A stretch of DNA of 64,000 nucleotides from Thermodesulfobacteriales bacterium (lineage in GTDB: Bacteria > Desulfobacterota > Thermodesulfobacteria > Thermodesulfobacteriales > Thermodesulfatatoraceae), in NCBI GenBank assembly GCA_026988575.1, contig JALSKZ010000018.1:1-64000 (forward strand), written 5' to 3'. The notes under the pieces were generated by a model that saw only the letters and a list, made by a program, of their open reading frames with translations, was not told the origin of the DNA and made no database searches. Position numbers and translations under genes: made by a program. Shown piece by piece: positions 9,163-17,174 of this stretch (positions are counted from its first letter, which is position 1; each line of letters starts with the position of its first letter).

Positions 9163-10371
9163 TTAACTAGCCGGTTTAAGCCTTGTTAAGGCCTCTTTTA
9201 TTCGGGCAACGCCCTTTAAAATTTCTTCATCGGCATTGGCGAAAGACAACCTAAGACAATTATCATCCCCAAAGGCAATTCCTGGCACAGTAGCTACCCG
9301 AGCCTCTTCTAAGAGATAGTCGCAAAGGGAAAGAGAATCTTTTATCTCTGTGCCTGAGGGGGTAAGACAACCGTAGTAAGCCGCAAAATTCACAAAGGTG
9401 TAAAATGTCCCCTGAGGAGCAGTCAACCGGAGACCAGGAATTTGGGACAATTCCTGATAGAGGAGTTGCGCCCGGCGTTTGAAGTGTTTACGCATTTCTG
9501 CTACACAATCTTGCGGCCCACAAAGGGCGGCCAAAGCGGCCTTCTGGGCAATAGAATTGGCGTTAGAGGTACTCTGACCCTGAATTCTCGAAACCGCAGC
9601 TATAATTTCTTTAGGCCCCACAGCCCATCCAATACGCCAACCAGTCATAGCGTAGGTCTTAGATACTCCGTTTACTATAATTACCTGGTTTCGAAGATCA
9701 GGGGCCACCGATAAGATATTCTCCGGCCCCTTCCCGTCAAAACGTAAGTGGTCATATATATCATCGCTTATGATTACGAGATCTCTCTGACGCGCCAGTT
9801 GGGCTAGACCCTGCAAAAATTCGGTGGAATAAACAAGACCGGTGGGATTTGACGGGCTATTTAATATCAGACCTTGCGTACGAGGGGATAGGGCGTCTTC
9901 CAAAAGTTTTAAGTCTGGTTCAAAATTTCTCTCTTGGGCACCTCCCACAATCACTGGTTTAGCCCCGGCCAGCTCTACAATAGGAGGATAAGATACCCAA
10001 TAGGGGGCAAGGAGGATTACCTCGTCACCTGGCTCAAAAAGGGCTTGCGCCAGGTTAAAAAGGGCCTGTTTGGCCCCACAAGTAATCACTACCTCGTCTA
10101 TAGAATACTCAAGTCCATAGTCCTCTTTGATTTTGGTACAAACGGCCTCTCTAAGTTCGGGTATACCAGGAACCGGTGTATAGCGTGTAAAGCCTTGCTC
10201 AATGGCCTTAATGGCCGCCTCTTTTATGTGCCCAGGCGTATCGAAATCTGGTTCACCAGCAGATAAATTGACTATATCTACCCCTTTAGAACGTAAGGCC
10301 TTGGCCTTGGCGTTAATGGCCAAGGTGGCCGAAGGTTTCAGATCCTTAACACGGTGAGCAAGTTTACTCAT
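9163..10371 (-). CDS. Pyridoxal-phosphate aminotransferase, aspartate aminotransferase type Ib
   Basis: 402-residue fold-type I aminotransferase that exchanges amino groups between aspartate or a similar amino acid and 2-oxoglutarate. The Schiff-base lysine lies in VSKTYAMTGWRIGW. Other visible blocks are NLSAGEPDFDTP, LNSPSNPTG, ISDDIYDHL and the substrate-carboxylate Arg near LRLSFAN. The start overlaps the truA stop by 4 bases, so the two are translationally coupled. It is the last gene of the rplM-rpsI-argC-truA operon. Substrate range cannot be read from sequence alone (Asp, Tyr/Phe or prephenate forms exist). Confidence 0.9.
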   Translation of the reverse strand: MSKLAHRVKDLKPSATLAINAKAKALRSKGVDIVNLSAGEPDFDTPGHIKEAAIKAIEQGFTRYTPVPGIPELREAVCTKIKEDYGLEYSIDEVVITCGAKQALFNLAQALFEPGDEVILLAPYWVSYPPIVELAGAKPVIVGGAQERNFEPDLKLLEDALSPRTQGLILNSPSNPTGLVYSTEFLQGLAQLARQRDLVIISDDIYDHLRFDGKGPENILSVAPDLRNQVIIVNGVSKTYAMTGWRIGWAVGPKEIIAAVSRIQGQSTSNANSIAQKAALAALCGPQDCVAEMRKHFKRRAQLLYQELSQIPGLRLTAPQGTFYTFVNFAAYYGCLTPSGTEIKDSLSLCDYLLEEARVATVPGIAFGDDNCLRLSFANADEEILKGVARIKEALTRLKPAS

Positions 10372-11129
10372 GGCTCCCTCCGTTTTTTATACACTACCTC
10401 TTTTAAAAAAAGACCTTGAGGTGGCGCTGGGGGTGGAGCCAAAGACCTGTCTTTGGCCGCCATAATCTCCCTCAATTCCTGAGGAGTTAATCGGTGAAGA
10501 CCCACTTCCACTATCGCCCCAACGATATTTCTTACCATATACCGTAAAAACCCCCGGGCCGAAATCTCAAAACGTAGCATATGGGCAGTGCCGGTGGCCC
10601 ATTTGAGTTTTGCCTGATAAACCGTACGTACGGTACTACGAATATCACTGCCCGTCTTTCGGAAACTGGCAAAATCTTTCTGGCCCAAAAAGATATCCAG
10701 ACAAGAACGCATCGCAGAAAGGTCAAGTTTCTGGGGTACCCACCAGGAATAAAGACGCCATATAGGATGGCGAATAGGATGGTTATAGATCTGATAAAAA
10801 TAGGTCTTGGAACAGGCGTCGTATTGGGCATTAAATTTAATAGGTACTTCCTCCACCTTTACAATGGCTATGTCTTTGGGGAGGAGGGCATTCAGGGCCC
10901 GTTGGAGATCAGCACGAGACATCTTATTGGTGGTGAGGAAATTGGCTACCTGCCCCAGGGCATGGACCCCCGCATCTGTGCGACCAGCCGCGCGAAGCTT
11001 CACCCGGTGGCCCAAAAGCCTCCCTAAGGTCTCTTCTAAGACCCCTTGAACAGTCGGTCCCGTCTTTTGCTTCTGCCACCCCAGATAATTTGTACCGTCA
11101 TAAGCAATGGTAAGCTTTATATTCCGCAT
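10368..11129 (-). CDS. truA: tRNA pseudouridine(38-40) synthase
   Basis: 253-residue TruA, which isomerises uridines 38-40 in the tRNA anticodon stem. The catalytic Asp52 lies in AAGRTDAGVHALGQ, and the N-terminal IAYDGTNYLGWQ and late FLRYMVRNIVGA blocks are canonical. It starts 3 bases after argC and overlaps the aminotransferase by 4 bases. Length is normal for the family. Confidence 0.96.
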   Translation of the reverse strand: MRNIKLTIAYDGTNYLGWQKQKTGPTVQGVLEETLGRLLGHRVKLRAAGRTDAGVHALGQVANFLTTNKMSRADLQRALNALLPKDIAIVKVEEVPIKFNAQYDACSKTYFYQIYNHPIRHPIWRLYSWWVPQKLDLSAMRSCLDIFLGQKDFASFRKTGSDIRSTVRTVYQAKLKWATGTAHMLRFEISARGFLRYMVRNIVGAIVEVGLHRLTPQELREIMAAKDRSLAPPPAPPQGLFLKEVVYKKRREP

Positions 11130-11132
11130 GCA

Positions 11133-12170
11133 TCAAGGGAAAAGAGATATTTGCCCAAGGCCCATATCCTCAGGAAAACCGTACATCAAATTAAGGTTTT
11201 GCACTGCCTGCCCACTGGCCCCTTTGACTAGGTTATCTATAGCCGAAATCAAAATTAACCGGCCTGTACGGACGTCTAAAGTAAAAGCAATGATACAATA
11301 ATTAGTCCCTTTTACGTGGGCTGTATTCGGATAAAGCCCTGCCGGACAGAGTCTCACAAAGCCTTTGCCCCTGTAAAAGCTCTCTAAGCCCTCCCGGATG
11401 TCTTGCTCCCTAATACCTTCTTTGGGCTGGGCATAAATAGTGGCCAATATCCCCCTGTTCATAGGGACAAGATGGGTAGTAAAGTTTACGCGAAGGGACA
11501 CCTTGGCCGCCCGAGAGAGCTCCTGTTCGATCTCTGGCGTATGGCGATGAGAGGCTACACTGTAAGCCCGAAACCCCTCGTTTACTTCGCAAAAAATAAG
11601 AGGCAGCTTTGCCCCCCGTCCGGCCCCAGAAACGCCACTTTTGGCGTCTATAATGATATTTTCGGGCTCGATAAGCCCTTGAGACAACAGAGGGATAAGG
11701 GGTAAAAGACTGGCTGTAGGGTAACACCCAGGATTAGCCACAAGGCGCGCCTTGCTTATGGCCTCCGCATAGATTTCTGGCAAACCATACACGGCCTCGG
11801 CCAGCAAATCGGGCACGGGATGTTCCTGATACCAAGCTTGATATTCAGCCGGGTCCTTTAAACGAAAATCAGCCGAAAGATCTATAACCTTAAGCCCCCG
11901 CTCCAAAAGCGCCTTGGCCATCAAAGCAGCGGCCCCGTGGGGTACACACAAAAAGGCCAGCTCTGCTTCTTGGGCTACCTCATCAGGATCGGGAGTAATA
12001 AAACGAAGAGCACCGTATTTATGCAGAAAGGGGAACAAATCTGTAAGCCGTTTCCCGGCTTCTTTCCGCGAGGTTATACAAGTAACTTTTACCTCCGGGT
12101 GGCCCGCCAACAGGCGCAGGAGCTCCACACCTGTATAACCCGTGGCCCCCACAATGGCCACCCTTACCAT
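11133..12170 (-). CDS. argC: N-acetyl-gamma-glutamyl-phosphate reductase
   Basis: 345-residue NADPH-dependent enzyme of arginine biosynthesis. The N-terminal Rossmann motif is VGATGYTGVELLRLL, and the catalytic Cys lies in VANPGCYPTA. The frame could open at a TTG five codons upstream. The ATG at 12170 is preferred because GGTGGGGGG sits just before it and MVRVAIVG is the usual N-terminus. It begins 15 bases after the rpsI stop codon. Confidence 0.96.
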   Translation of the reverse strand: MVRVAIVGATGYTGVELLRLLAGHPEVKVTCITSRKEAGKRLTDLFPFLHKYGALRFITPDPDEVAQEAELAFLCVPHGAAALMAKALLERGLKVIDLSADFRLKDPAEYQAWYQEHPVPDLLAEAVYGLPEIYAEAISKARLVANPGCYPTASLLPLIPLLSQGLIEPENIIIDAKSGVSGAGRGAKLPLIFCEVNEGFRAYSVASHRHTPEIEQELSRAAKVSLRVNFTTHLVPMNRGILATIYAQPKEGIREQDIREGLESFYRGKGFVRLCPAGLYPNTAHVKGTNYCIIAFTLDVRTGRLILISAIDNLVKGASGQAVQNLNLMYGFPEDMGLGQISLFP

Positions 12171-12185
12171 ATAGCCCCCCACCAA

Positions 12186-12587
12186 CTAACGTTTGGAGTA
12201 CTGTTGCCCTCTTCTTGCACCACGCAATCCATACTTTTTACGCTCTTTGACCCGGGCGTCTCGGGTAAGGAAGCCAGCCTTTTTCAACGAAGGACGCAAC
12301 TCTTCATTAAAAAGGACTAAGGCCTTGGAGATCCCGTGACGTATAGCCTCCGCCTGGGCGGATTTACCTCCGCCTTCCACCGTACAATAAATATCAAACT
12401 TACCCAAGGTGCCCGTTAAGTTAAACGGCATTTCAACTACGTGTCTAGCCACGATATTATCGCTAAAATACTCGTCAAAAGGCTTTTTATTAACTATAAA
12501 TTGCCCACTACCAGGCGTTATCCACACCCGGGCAATAGCCGTCTTTCTCTTTCCCGTCGCGTAAAAACGCTTTTTTGCCTCTGCCAT
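12186..12587 (-). CDS. rpsI: 30S ribosomal protein S9
   Basis: 133-residue small-subunit protein. The N-terminal YATGKRKTAIARVWI, the internal TVEGGGKSAQAEAIRHGI and the basic C-terminus GARRGQQYSKR, which reaches the P-site tRNA, are all canonical. It follows rplM by 17 bases, the conserved L13-S9 pair. Confidence 0.98.
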   Translation of the reverse strand: MAEAKKRFYATGKRKTAIARVWITPGSGQFIVNKKPFDEYFSDNIVARHVVEMPFNLTGTLGKFDIYCTVEGGGKSAQAEAIRHGISKALVLFNEELRPSLKKAGFLTRDARVKERKKYGLRGARRGQQYSKR

Positions 12588-12604
12588 AATTCACCCTCTC
12601 CTTA

Positions 12605-13048
12605 CTAAAATTCCAAAGTCTTTGGTCTTTGGGCCCCATGAGGATGTTGTGGCCCCCTGTATATCTTGAGTTTTTTGAGCATTTTACGCCCCAAACGATT
12701 TTTGGGTAGCATACGTTTCACCGCCAAGCGAAGGATTTCTTCTGGTTTGGAAGACAAGAGTTTTTGGGCTGGAGTCAGCTTAATGCCCCCCATATACCCC
12801 GAATGCCGCCAGTAAATCTTTTGTTCTAATTTCTTACCGGTAAGCTTTATTTGGTCGGCATTGATAACTACGATAAAATCTCCCCCGTCAACATGGGGCG
12901 TAAAATCCGCCCTGTGCTTACCCCTGAGTCTTTGCGCAATAAGACTGGCTAAACGGCCTAAAACCTTGCCCTTGGCGTCGATGACGTACCAATCCCGCTT
13001 AACCTCTTCCTTCTTCAACATTGGCGTCTGCGATGTAAAAATGGCCAT
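12605..13048 (-). CDS. rplM: 50S ribosomal protein L13
   Basis: 147-residue large-subunit protein, recognised by [18 protein letters not shown] and the GMLP-type block [18 protein letters not shown]. Start ATG 13048 follows AAGGAG. It is first gene of the rplM-rpsI-argC-truA-aminotransferase operon. A sigma-70-like promoter lies just upstream at 13082-13110. Confidence 0.98.
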   Translation of the reverse strand: MAIFTSQTPMLKKEEVKRDWYVIDAKGKVLGRLASLIAQRLRGKHRADFTPHVDGGDFIVVINADQIKLTGKKLEQKIYWRHSGYMGGIKLTPAQKLLSSKPEEILRLAVKRMLPKNRLGRKMLKKLKIYRGPQHPHGAQRPKTLEF

Positions 13049-13081
13049 TGTCCCACTCCTTTTCCCATGGATGGCTTCGTC

Positions 13082-13110
13082 TCTTTAAAAGATCACAAAA
13101 AAGTTGTCAA
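13082..13110 (-). promoter_or_regulatory. Sigma-70-type promoter of the rplM operon
   Basis: On the minus strand, a perfect -35 TTGACA (13110-13105) and a -10 TAAAGA (13087-13082) are separated by 17 bases, ending about 34 bases upstream of the rplM ATG. It is the best housekeeping promoter in the window. Assignment is by consensus match. Confidence 0.65.
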
Positions 13111-13317
13111 GGACCAGAGGTGGCTTCTTGGGCCTTACCCCTGCCTACGTAAAAAACCGGTTACATTTTACCACCGAACTAAAAGGTTAAAACAAAAAAA
13201 ATAAAAAATTTTCGCCCACAAAAAGTAATGGTTACCGGCAAATTCGAGAAATTTCTTTCTTGAGGGGACAGGATACGCTATTAAGGTAACAAACGCACCC
13301 CCAAATAGGAGGCTAAC

Positions 13318-13857
13318 ATAAAAAGAAAGATTAGCAAATTGCTGGCCCTGACCCTTTGCCTGGTGACCTTATCTGCCACATCTTTGCGGGCCAGCGATTC
13401 CTTGGAGTTTGCCGGCGATATCGGACGTATCCTGCTCCCCATCAGCGCCTGGACCACGGCCTTTCTTAAAAAAGACTACTCAGGTATGGTCCAGTTTAGC
13501 CAATCTATGGTGGCCGCTGTAGGGATTACCTATGCCCTTAAATATAGCCTGCATACAAGGCGTCCTAACGGAAAGACACACGCCTTCCCTTCGGGACACA
13601 CCTCTGTGGCCTTTTGCGCAGCCTCTTTTGGGCAAAAGCGCTACGGTCTCTCTTACGGCCTTCCTGCTTTTATAACCGCGGCTTTTGTGGGATACACGCG
13701 GCTTGCCTCGAAAAATCATTACGGGAAAGACGTCTTAGCAGGGGCCGCTATAGGGATTATTACCGGTTATCTATTTACCGATAGATACCCCCAGGTGGAT
13801 ATCCAAGCGCTTGTGGGCCCTGATCTTTACGGCCTAATCATTGGCAAAGCTTTCTAA
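13318..13857 (+). CDS. PAP2-family lipid phosphatase, probable AUA start codon
   Basis: Exported or membrane acid phosphatase of the PAP2 superfamily; such enzymes dephosphorylate phosphatidic acid, undecaprenyl-PP or lipid A phosphates. The three signature blocks are present: KYSLHTRRP, FPSGHTS and the late block TRLASKNHYGKDVLAG, containing the catalytic His. The first ordinary start codon in frame is a TTG at 13339, which would cut off the Lys/Arg-rich n-region of the signal peptide. A perfect AGGAGG at 13307-13312 sits 5 bases before an in-frame ATA at 13318, and an in-frame TAG at 13306 excludes longer forms. Starting at ATA gives 179 residues with KRKISK then LLALTLCLVTL. It is transcribed divergently from rplM. 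Confidence 0.8.
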   Translation: MKRKISKLLALTLCLVTLSATSLRASDSLEFAGDIGRILLPISAWTTAFLKKDYSGMVQFSQSMVAAVGITYALKYSLHTRRPNGKTHAFPSGHTSVAFCAASFGQKRYGLSYGLPAFITAAFVGYTRLASKNHYGKDVLAGAAIGIITGYLFTDRYPQVDIQALVGPDLYGLIIGKAF

Positions 13858-13957
13858 GCAAAAGAAATTTATCGACCACAAAGCTTAGGAAAAGGTCACC
13901 CCCTAGGGGGCTATAAAATTTTTTCGCGTATAGAGCTAAGTCTTCTTGCTTTTTTTC

Positions 13958-13979
13958 AAACAAGTGTTTAAAACAAGTG
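13958..13979 (+). promoter_or_regulatory. Candidate TetR operator
   Basis: The stretch holds AAACA-AG-TGTTT (13958-13969), a short inverted repeat of the kind bound by TetR-family dimers. The nine-base AAACAAGTG is repeated 13 bases later (13971-13979), ending one base before the TetR-gene ATG. Autoregulation of the efflux operon from here is inference. Confidence 0.4.
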
Positions 13980-13980
13980 C

Positions 13981-14610
13981 ATGGCTAAAGATACCCGGGA
14001 ATTACTTCTAGAGACTGCCGAGCAGCTTTTTGCCCAAAGGGGCATTGCGAGCACCAGTATCCGTGAATTATCGCGGGCGGCCAGAGTAAATGTGGCGGCG
14101 GTAAACTACCACTTCGGATCCAAGGAGGGGCTGATTAAGGCCTTACTTCAGCGACGGTTACGCCCCATAAACCAGAAACGCTTAACCAAGCTAGAAGAGC
14201 TCCTCACCAGGCACAAGACCCAAAAGATTCCCCCCTCGGTAAAAGAAGTGGTGCACTGTTTTGTAGCACCAGCTTTTGAAGCCTTTGGTCGGGATAATTC
14301 TACGGCTTTCCTTTCTTTTTTGGGGCGGGCCATGCTAGAACCTGACCCTCAGGTGAGAGAATTTTTTCTACAAGAGATGCAACCCGTCATAAAACTCCTA
14401 TGGGAGGCCCTGAGAGCGGCCCTTCCTCACCTGGAAGAAGGTCGTCTATTTTGGCGGATACAGTTTTTATTGGGCGCCATGGTGCGCATATTAAATTACC
14501 CTCATTACAAAGATTCCTGGACCTTTTTTCCCAAGACCCACCAAGAAATTAGCCCCCTCGAAGAATTTATAACCTTTGTTTCCGCTGGGCTGGAGGCCAA
14601 TGATGCTTAA
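13981..14610 (+). CDS. TetR-family transcriptional repressor
   Basis: 209 residues. The N-terminal helix-turn-helix is canonical (TSIRELSRAARVNVAAVNYHFGS, about residues 25-47), followed by a helical ligand-binding domain of the kind found in CecR/YbiH-like regulators. It is the first gene of an efflux operon, so it probably represses the pump genes and responds to a pump substrate. No Shine-Dalgarno sequence precedes the ATG, and a palindromic candidate operator lies within the last 23 bases before it, so a very short or leaderless transcript is possible. The end overlaps the outer-membrane channel gene. Confidence 0.92.
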   Translation: MAKDTRELLLETAEQLFAQRGIASTSIRELSRAARVNVAAVNYHFGSKEGLIKALLQRRLRPINQKRLTKLEELLTRHKTQKIPPSVKEVVHCFVAPAFEAFGRDNSTAFLSFLGRAMLEPDPQVREFFLQEMQPVIKLLWEALRAALPHLEEGRLFWRIQFLLGAMVRILNYPHYKDSWTFFPKTHQEISPLEEFITFVSAGLEANDA

Positions 14611-16027
14611 TAAGCACCAAAATGTCTGGGCCATAATTGCTCTATTCGTGTTTTTCCTTTGCGGTTGTAGTCCCCACAAACCCATGAAAATTTCGCCCCC
14701 CCAGCCAATACCCAACAAGTTCAACAAAGATCTCAAGTTGGCCAAGCCCCCCATCTTGAGTTCACCCTGGTGGTTATCGTTTAACGATAAGACTTTGAAT
14801 CGCCTCCTGGAGGAGGCCTTTACTCGTAATCTGGACCTCAAGGCAGGTATAGCACGGCTCCTTGAGGCCAAGGCCCTCCTGGCCCAGGCCTCTTCTACGG
14901 CCTATCCTCAACTTACAGGACAAGCCAATTGGCGCAAATCTGAAGAGCCGGGCTTTTTCGGAAGGAATAGAGGAGAAAGCTACCGCCTTTCTCTTTCGGC
15001 CTCTTACGAAGTAGACCTTTGGAACAAATTGCGTTCCTCACGCCAGGCCGCTGGGTATCAACTCAAGGCCACCGAAGAAGATCTAAAAACCTTTTTTATC
15101 TCTTTGGCCGCCGAGGTGACCGAGGCCTACTACACCGTTGCCTCCCTTCAGGCACAAGTCGACCTTTTAAGAAGGCTTATAAAAAACAGTCGTCGAGAAC
15201 TAAACTTGATAAAAGACAACTACCTCCAGGGTCTTTCCTCGGCCCAGGAAGTATTAGAAGCCGAAAACAGGCTTTTTACCCTGGAGGCCCAAAAAACCAG
15301 CCTGGAAAAGGCGCTTACCCAAAGCCAGCATGCCCTGGCGGTACTTTTAGGTCGGTGGCCACAGCAAAAGATCCCGGTTGTACCTACTTTACCCTCTCTT
15401 AAAGAGAGCTTCCCTTTAGGCTTACCCAGTGTAATCTTAAATCAACGCCCTGATGTCCAAGCAGCCTACTGGCGTGTAAAGGCCGCGGACGCCCAGGTAG
15501 CCGCCCTTATAGCCCAACATTTCCCCAAAATAGACTTGTTAGCCACCCTGGGCCGCTCCCGTACCGCCTTTTCTATCGGTGATATTGTAGGTTCGTTTTG
15601 GTCCTTGGGCATAGAAGCCAGCCTGAGTCTCTTTGATGCCGGCAGACTTAATGCCCAGATAAGTGCTCAAAGGGCCAAGGCCCTAGAGGCCCTTTATGCC
15701 TATCAAAAGACCCTCCTTAAGGCCTTTCAAGAAATAGAAGACGCCCTGGCGGCTAACCAGGCCAACGAAAAGAGGTTGCGCGAACTGGCCCAACGGAAAA
15801 AGGCCCTCACCCACATCCTGCAGCTAGAACAAGAACGTTACGAACTGGGCCTAAGTGACTACTTGCCCGTACTCAAGGCCCGCAAGGCTTTAATGCAAAC
15901 AGAGTTGGAATATCTCCAGGCCCAAGAGGATCTCCTTATGGCGCGGATAACCCTTTACCGTGCCTTGGGAGGAGCTTGGACCGAAAAATATGTGGCCCAA
16001 GCCATGAGAGGCGCCCATGAGTCCTAA
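14600..16027 (+). CDS. Outer-membrane efflux lipoprotein (TolC/NodT family)
   Basis: Trimeric outer-membrane channel of a tripartite efflux system. The N-terminus has a signal peptide ending in a lipobox (FFLCGC, then SPHKP), so it is probably lipid-anchored as in OprM. Two internally similar OEP halves follow, with long coiled-coil Ala/Leu/Gln-rich helices and the typical RPDVQAAYWRVKAADAQVAA block. The frame opens earlier, but an ATG-ATG pair at 14600/14603 follows GGAGG and overlaps the TetR gene end. Its stop overlaps the adaptor gene by 11 bases. Confidence 0.93.
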   Translation: MMLNKHQNVWAIIALFVFFLCGCSPHKPMKISPPQPIPNKFNKDLKLAKPPILSSPWWLSFNDKTLNRLLEEAFTRNLDLKAGIARLLEAKALLAQASSTAYPQLTGQANWRKSEEPGFFGRNRGESYRLSLSASYEVDLWNKLRSSRQAAGYQLKATEEDLKTFFISLAAEVTEAYYTVASLQAQVDLLRRLIKNSRRELNLIKDNYLQGLSSAQEVLEAENRLFTLEAQKTSLEKALTQSQHALAVLLGRWPQQKIPVVPTLPSLKESFPLGLPSVILNQRPDVQAAYWRVKAADAQVAALIAQHFPKIDLLATLGRSRTAFSIGDIVGSFWSLGIEASLSLFDAGRLNAQISAQRAKALEALYAYQKTLLKAFQEIEDALAANQANEKRLRELAQRKKALTHILQLEQERYELGLSDYLPVLKARKALMQTELEYLQAQEDLLMARITLYRALGGAWTEKYVAQAMRGAHES

Positions 16028-17174
16028 AAGACATCGTCAGTGGCCCCAATTTATACTCCCTTTGTTGATCTTGGCCGTGGGGATCGGAGGCTTTTTGGTG
16101 CTTCGAGGCCTGAAACAAAAACCCCCGAAACACCCTCCTAAGACCCAAGGTCCCCTGGTAGAGGTATGGACTGTCTTTCCCCAAGACCGACAAATTGTCC
16201 TCAGCGCCACAGGTGTTACGCAATCTTGGCAAAAGATAGATATCTATCCTCAAGTGGCGGGCAAGGTAGTTTGGGTCTCCCCTAAGTTTGTCGCTGGCGG
16301 ATACTTCAAAAAAGGGCAACCCTTCTTTCAGATCGAAAGAGCAGACTACGAGGCTATCTTAACCCAGACCGAGGCCAAAGTAGCCCAAGCCCAAGAAAAT
16401 CTTGCCCTTATCGAACACAAGGCCCAGGTGGCACGTAAACAATGGACCAAAATTTTTGGCTCTAAAAAGCCCCCTTCGCCCTTGGTGTTTTATCAACCCC
16501 AATTAAAGGCCGCTAAAGCGGCCCTTAAGGCAGCCCAGGCCGAAAGAGAAAAGGCCCTTTTGAACCTTAAAAGGACTACCATCACCGCCCCCTTTGACTG
16601 CCTGGTGGTAGAAGAACACGTGGCCCGTGGCCTCTATGTAAGCCCTGGCAAACCGGTGGCTCGGATATTGGGCACCGAAAAGATGCAGGTCATTGCCCCC
16701 CTGGCTTTACGGGACGTAGCCTGGCTAAAAATACCGACCAGCTGTCAAGTCCTTATCACCACAAACCAAAAGATATTTACCTACCCTGGTAGGGTCGTCC
16801 GTCTCCTGCCTGTGGTAGAAGAAAAGGCCCGTCTGCCTCAATTAGTAGTAGAAGTCTCTGATCCCTATCAATTACACCACCAGGTGGCCCAACGCCCGGA
16901 TCTCCTGGAGGGGCTCTTTGTGCAATTGCAAATCCCGGGCAGGACCGTCAAGGGAGTCTACGTATTGCCCCGTTCTGTGTTACACCGAGACCACATAGTA
17001 TGGTTGGTCGACCAAAATCAACGCCTTGTCTTCAAGCGGGTAAAAATCATCTTCAGCACCAAAGACCAGGTATACGTAAAGGGCCTCACCCCTGGGGATC
17101 GTGTGGTCAAAACCCACCTGGAGGGCGTTGCCCCAGGGCTTAAGGTACGCATTTGGCACGGAGCATCCCGATGA
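16017..17174 (+). CDS. RND efflux periplasmic adaptor (membrane fusion protein)
   Basis: 385-residue HlyD/AcrA-type adaptor. An N-terminal TM anchor (about 10-27) leads into the lipoyl half-motif VAGKVVWVSPKFVAGGYFKKGQ (cited in part), an alpha-hairpin rich in Ala/Gln/Lys, a second lipoyl half (TITAPFDCLVVEEHVARG) and a beta-barrel domain. It bridges the inner-membrane pump and the outer-membrane channel. It overlaps the upstream channel gene by 11 bases and the downstream pump gene by 4. Confidence 0.93.
   Translation: MSPKRHRQWPQFILPLLILAVGIGGFLVLRGLKQKPPKHPPKTQGPLVEVWTVFPQDRQIVLSATGVTQSWQKIDIYPQVAGKVVWVSPKFVAGGYFKKGQPFFQIERADYEAILTQTEAKVAQAQENLALIEHKAQVARKQWTKIFGSKKPPSPLVFYQPQLKAAKAALKAAQAEREKALLNLKRTTITAPFDCLVVEEHVARGLYVSPGKPVARILGTEKMQVIAPLALRDVAWLKIPTSCQVLITTNQKIFTYPGRVVRLLPVVEEKARLPQLVVEVSDPYQLHHQVAQRPDLLEGLFVQLQIPGRTVKGVYVLPRSVLHRDHIVWLVDQNQRLVFKRVKIIFSTKDQVYVKGLTPGDRVVKTHLEGVAPGLKVRIWHGASR

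Noticed and set aside
13899-13918. CCCCCTAGGGGG palindrome after the PAP2 gene as terminator
   Set aside because: The arms leave almost no loop and the T-run is more than 10 bases away; evidence too weak to list.
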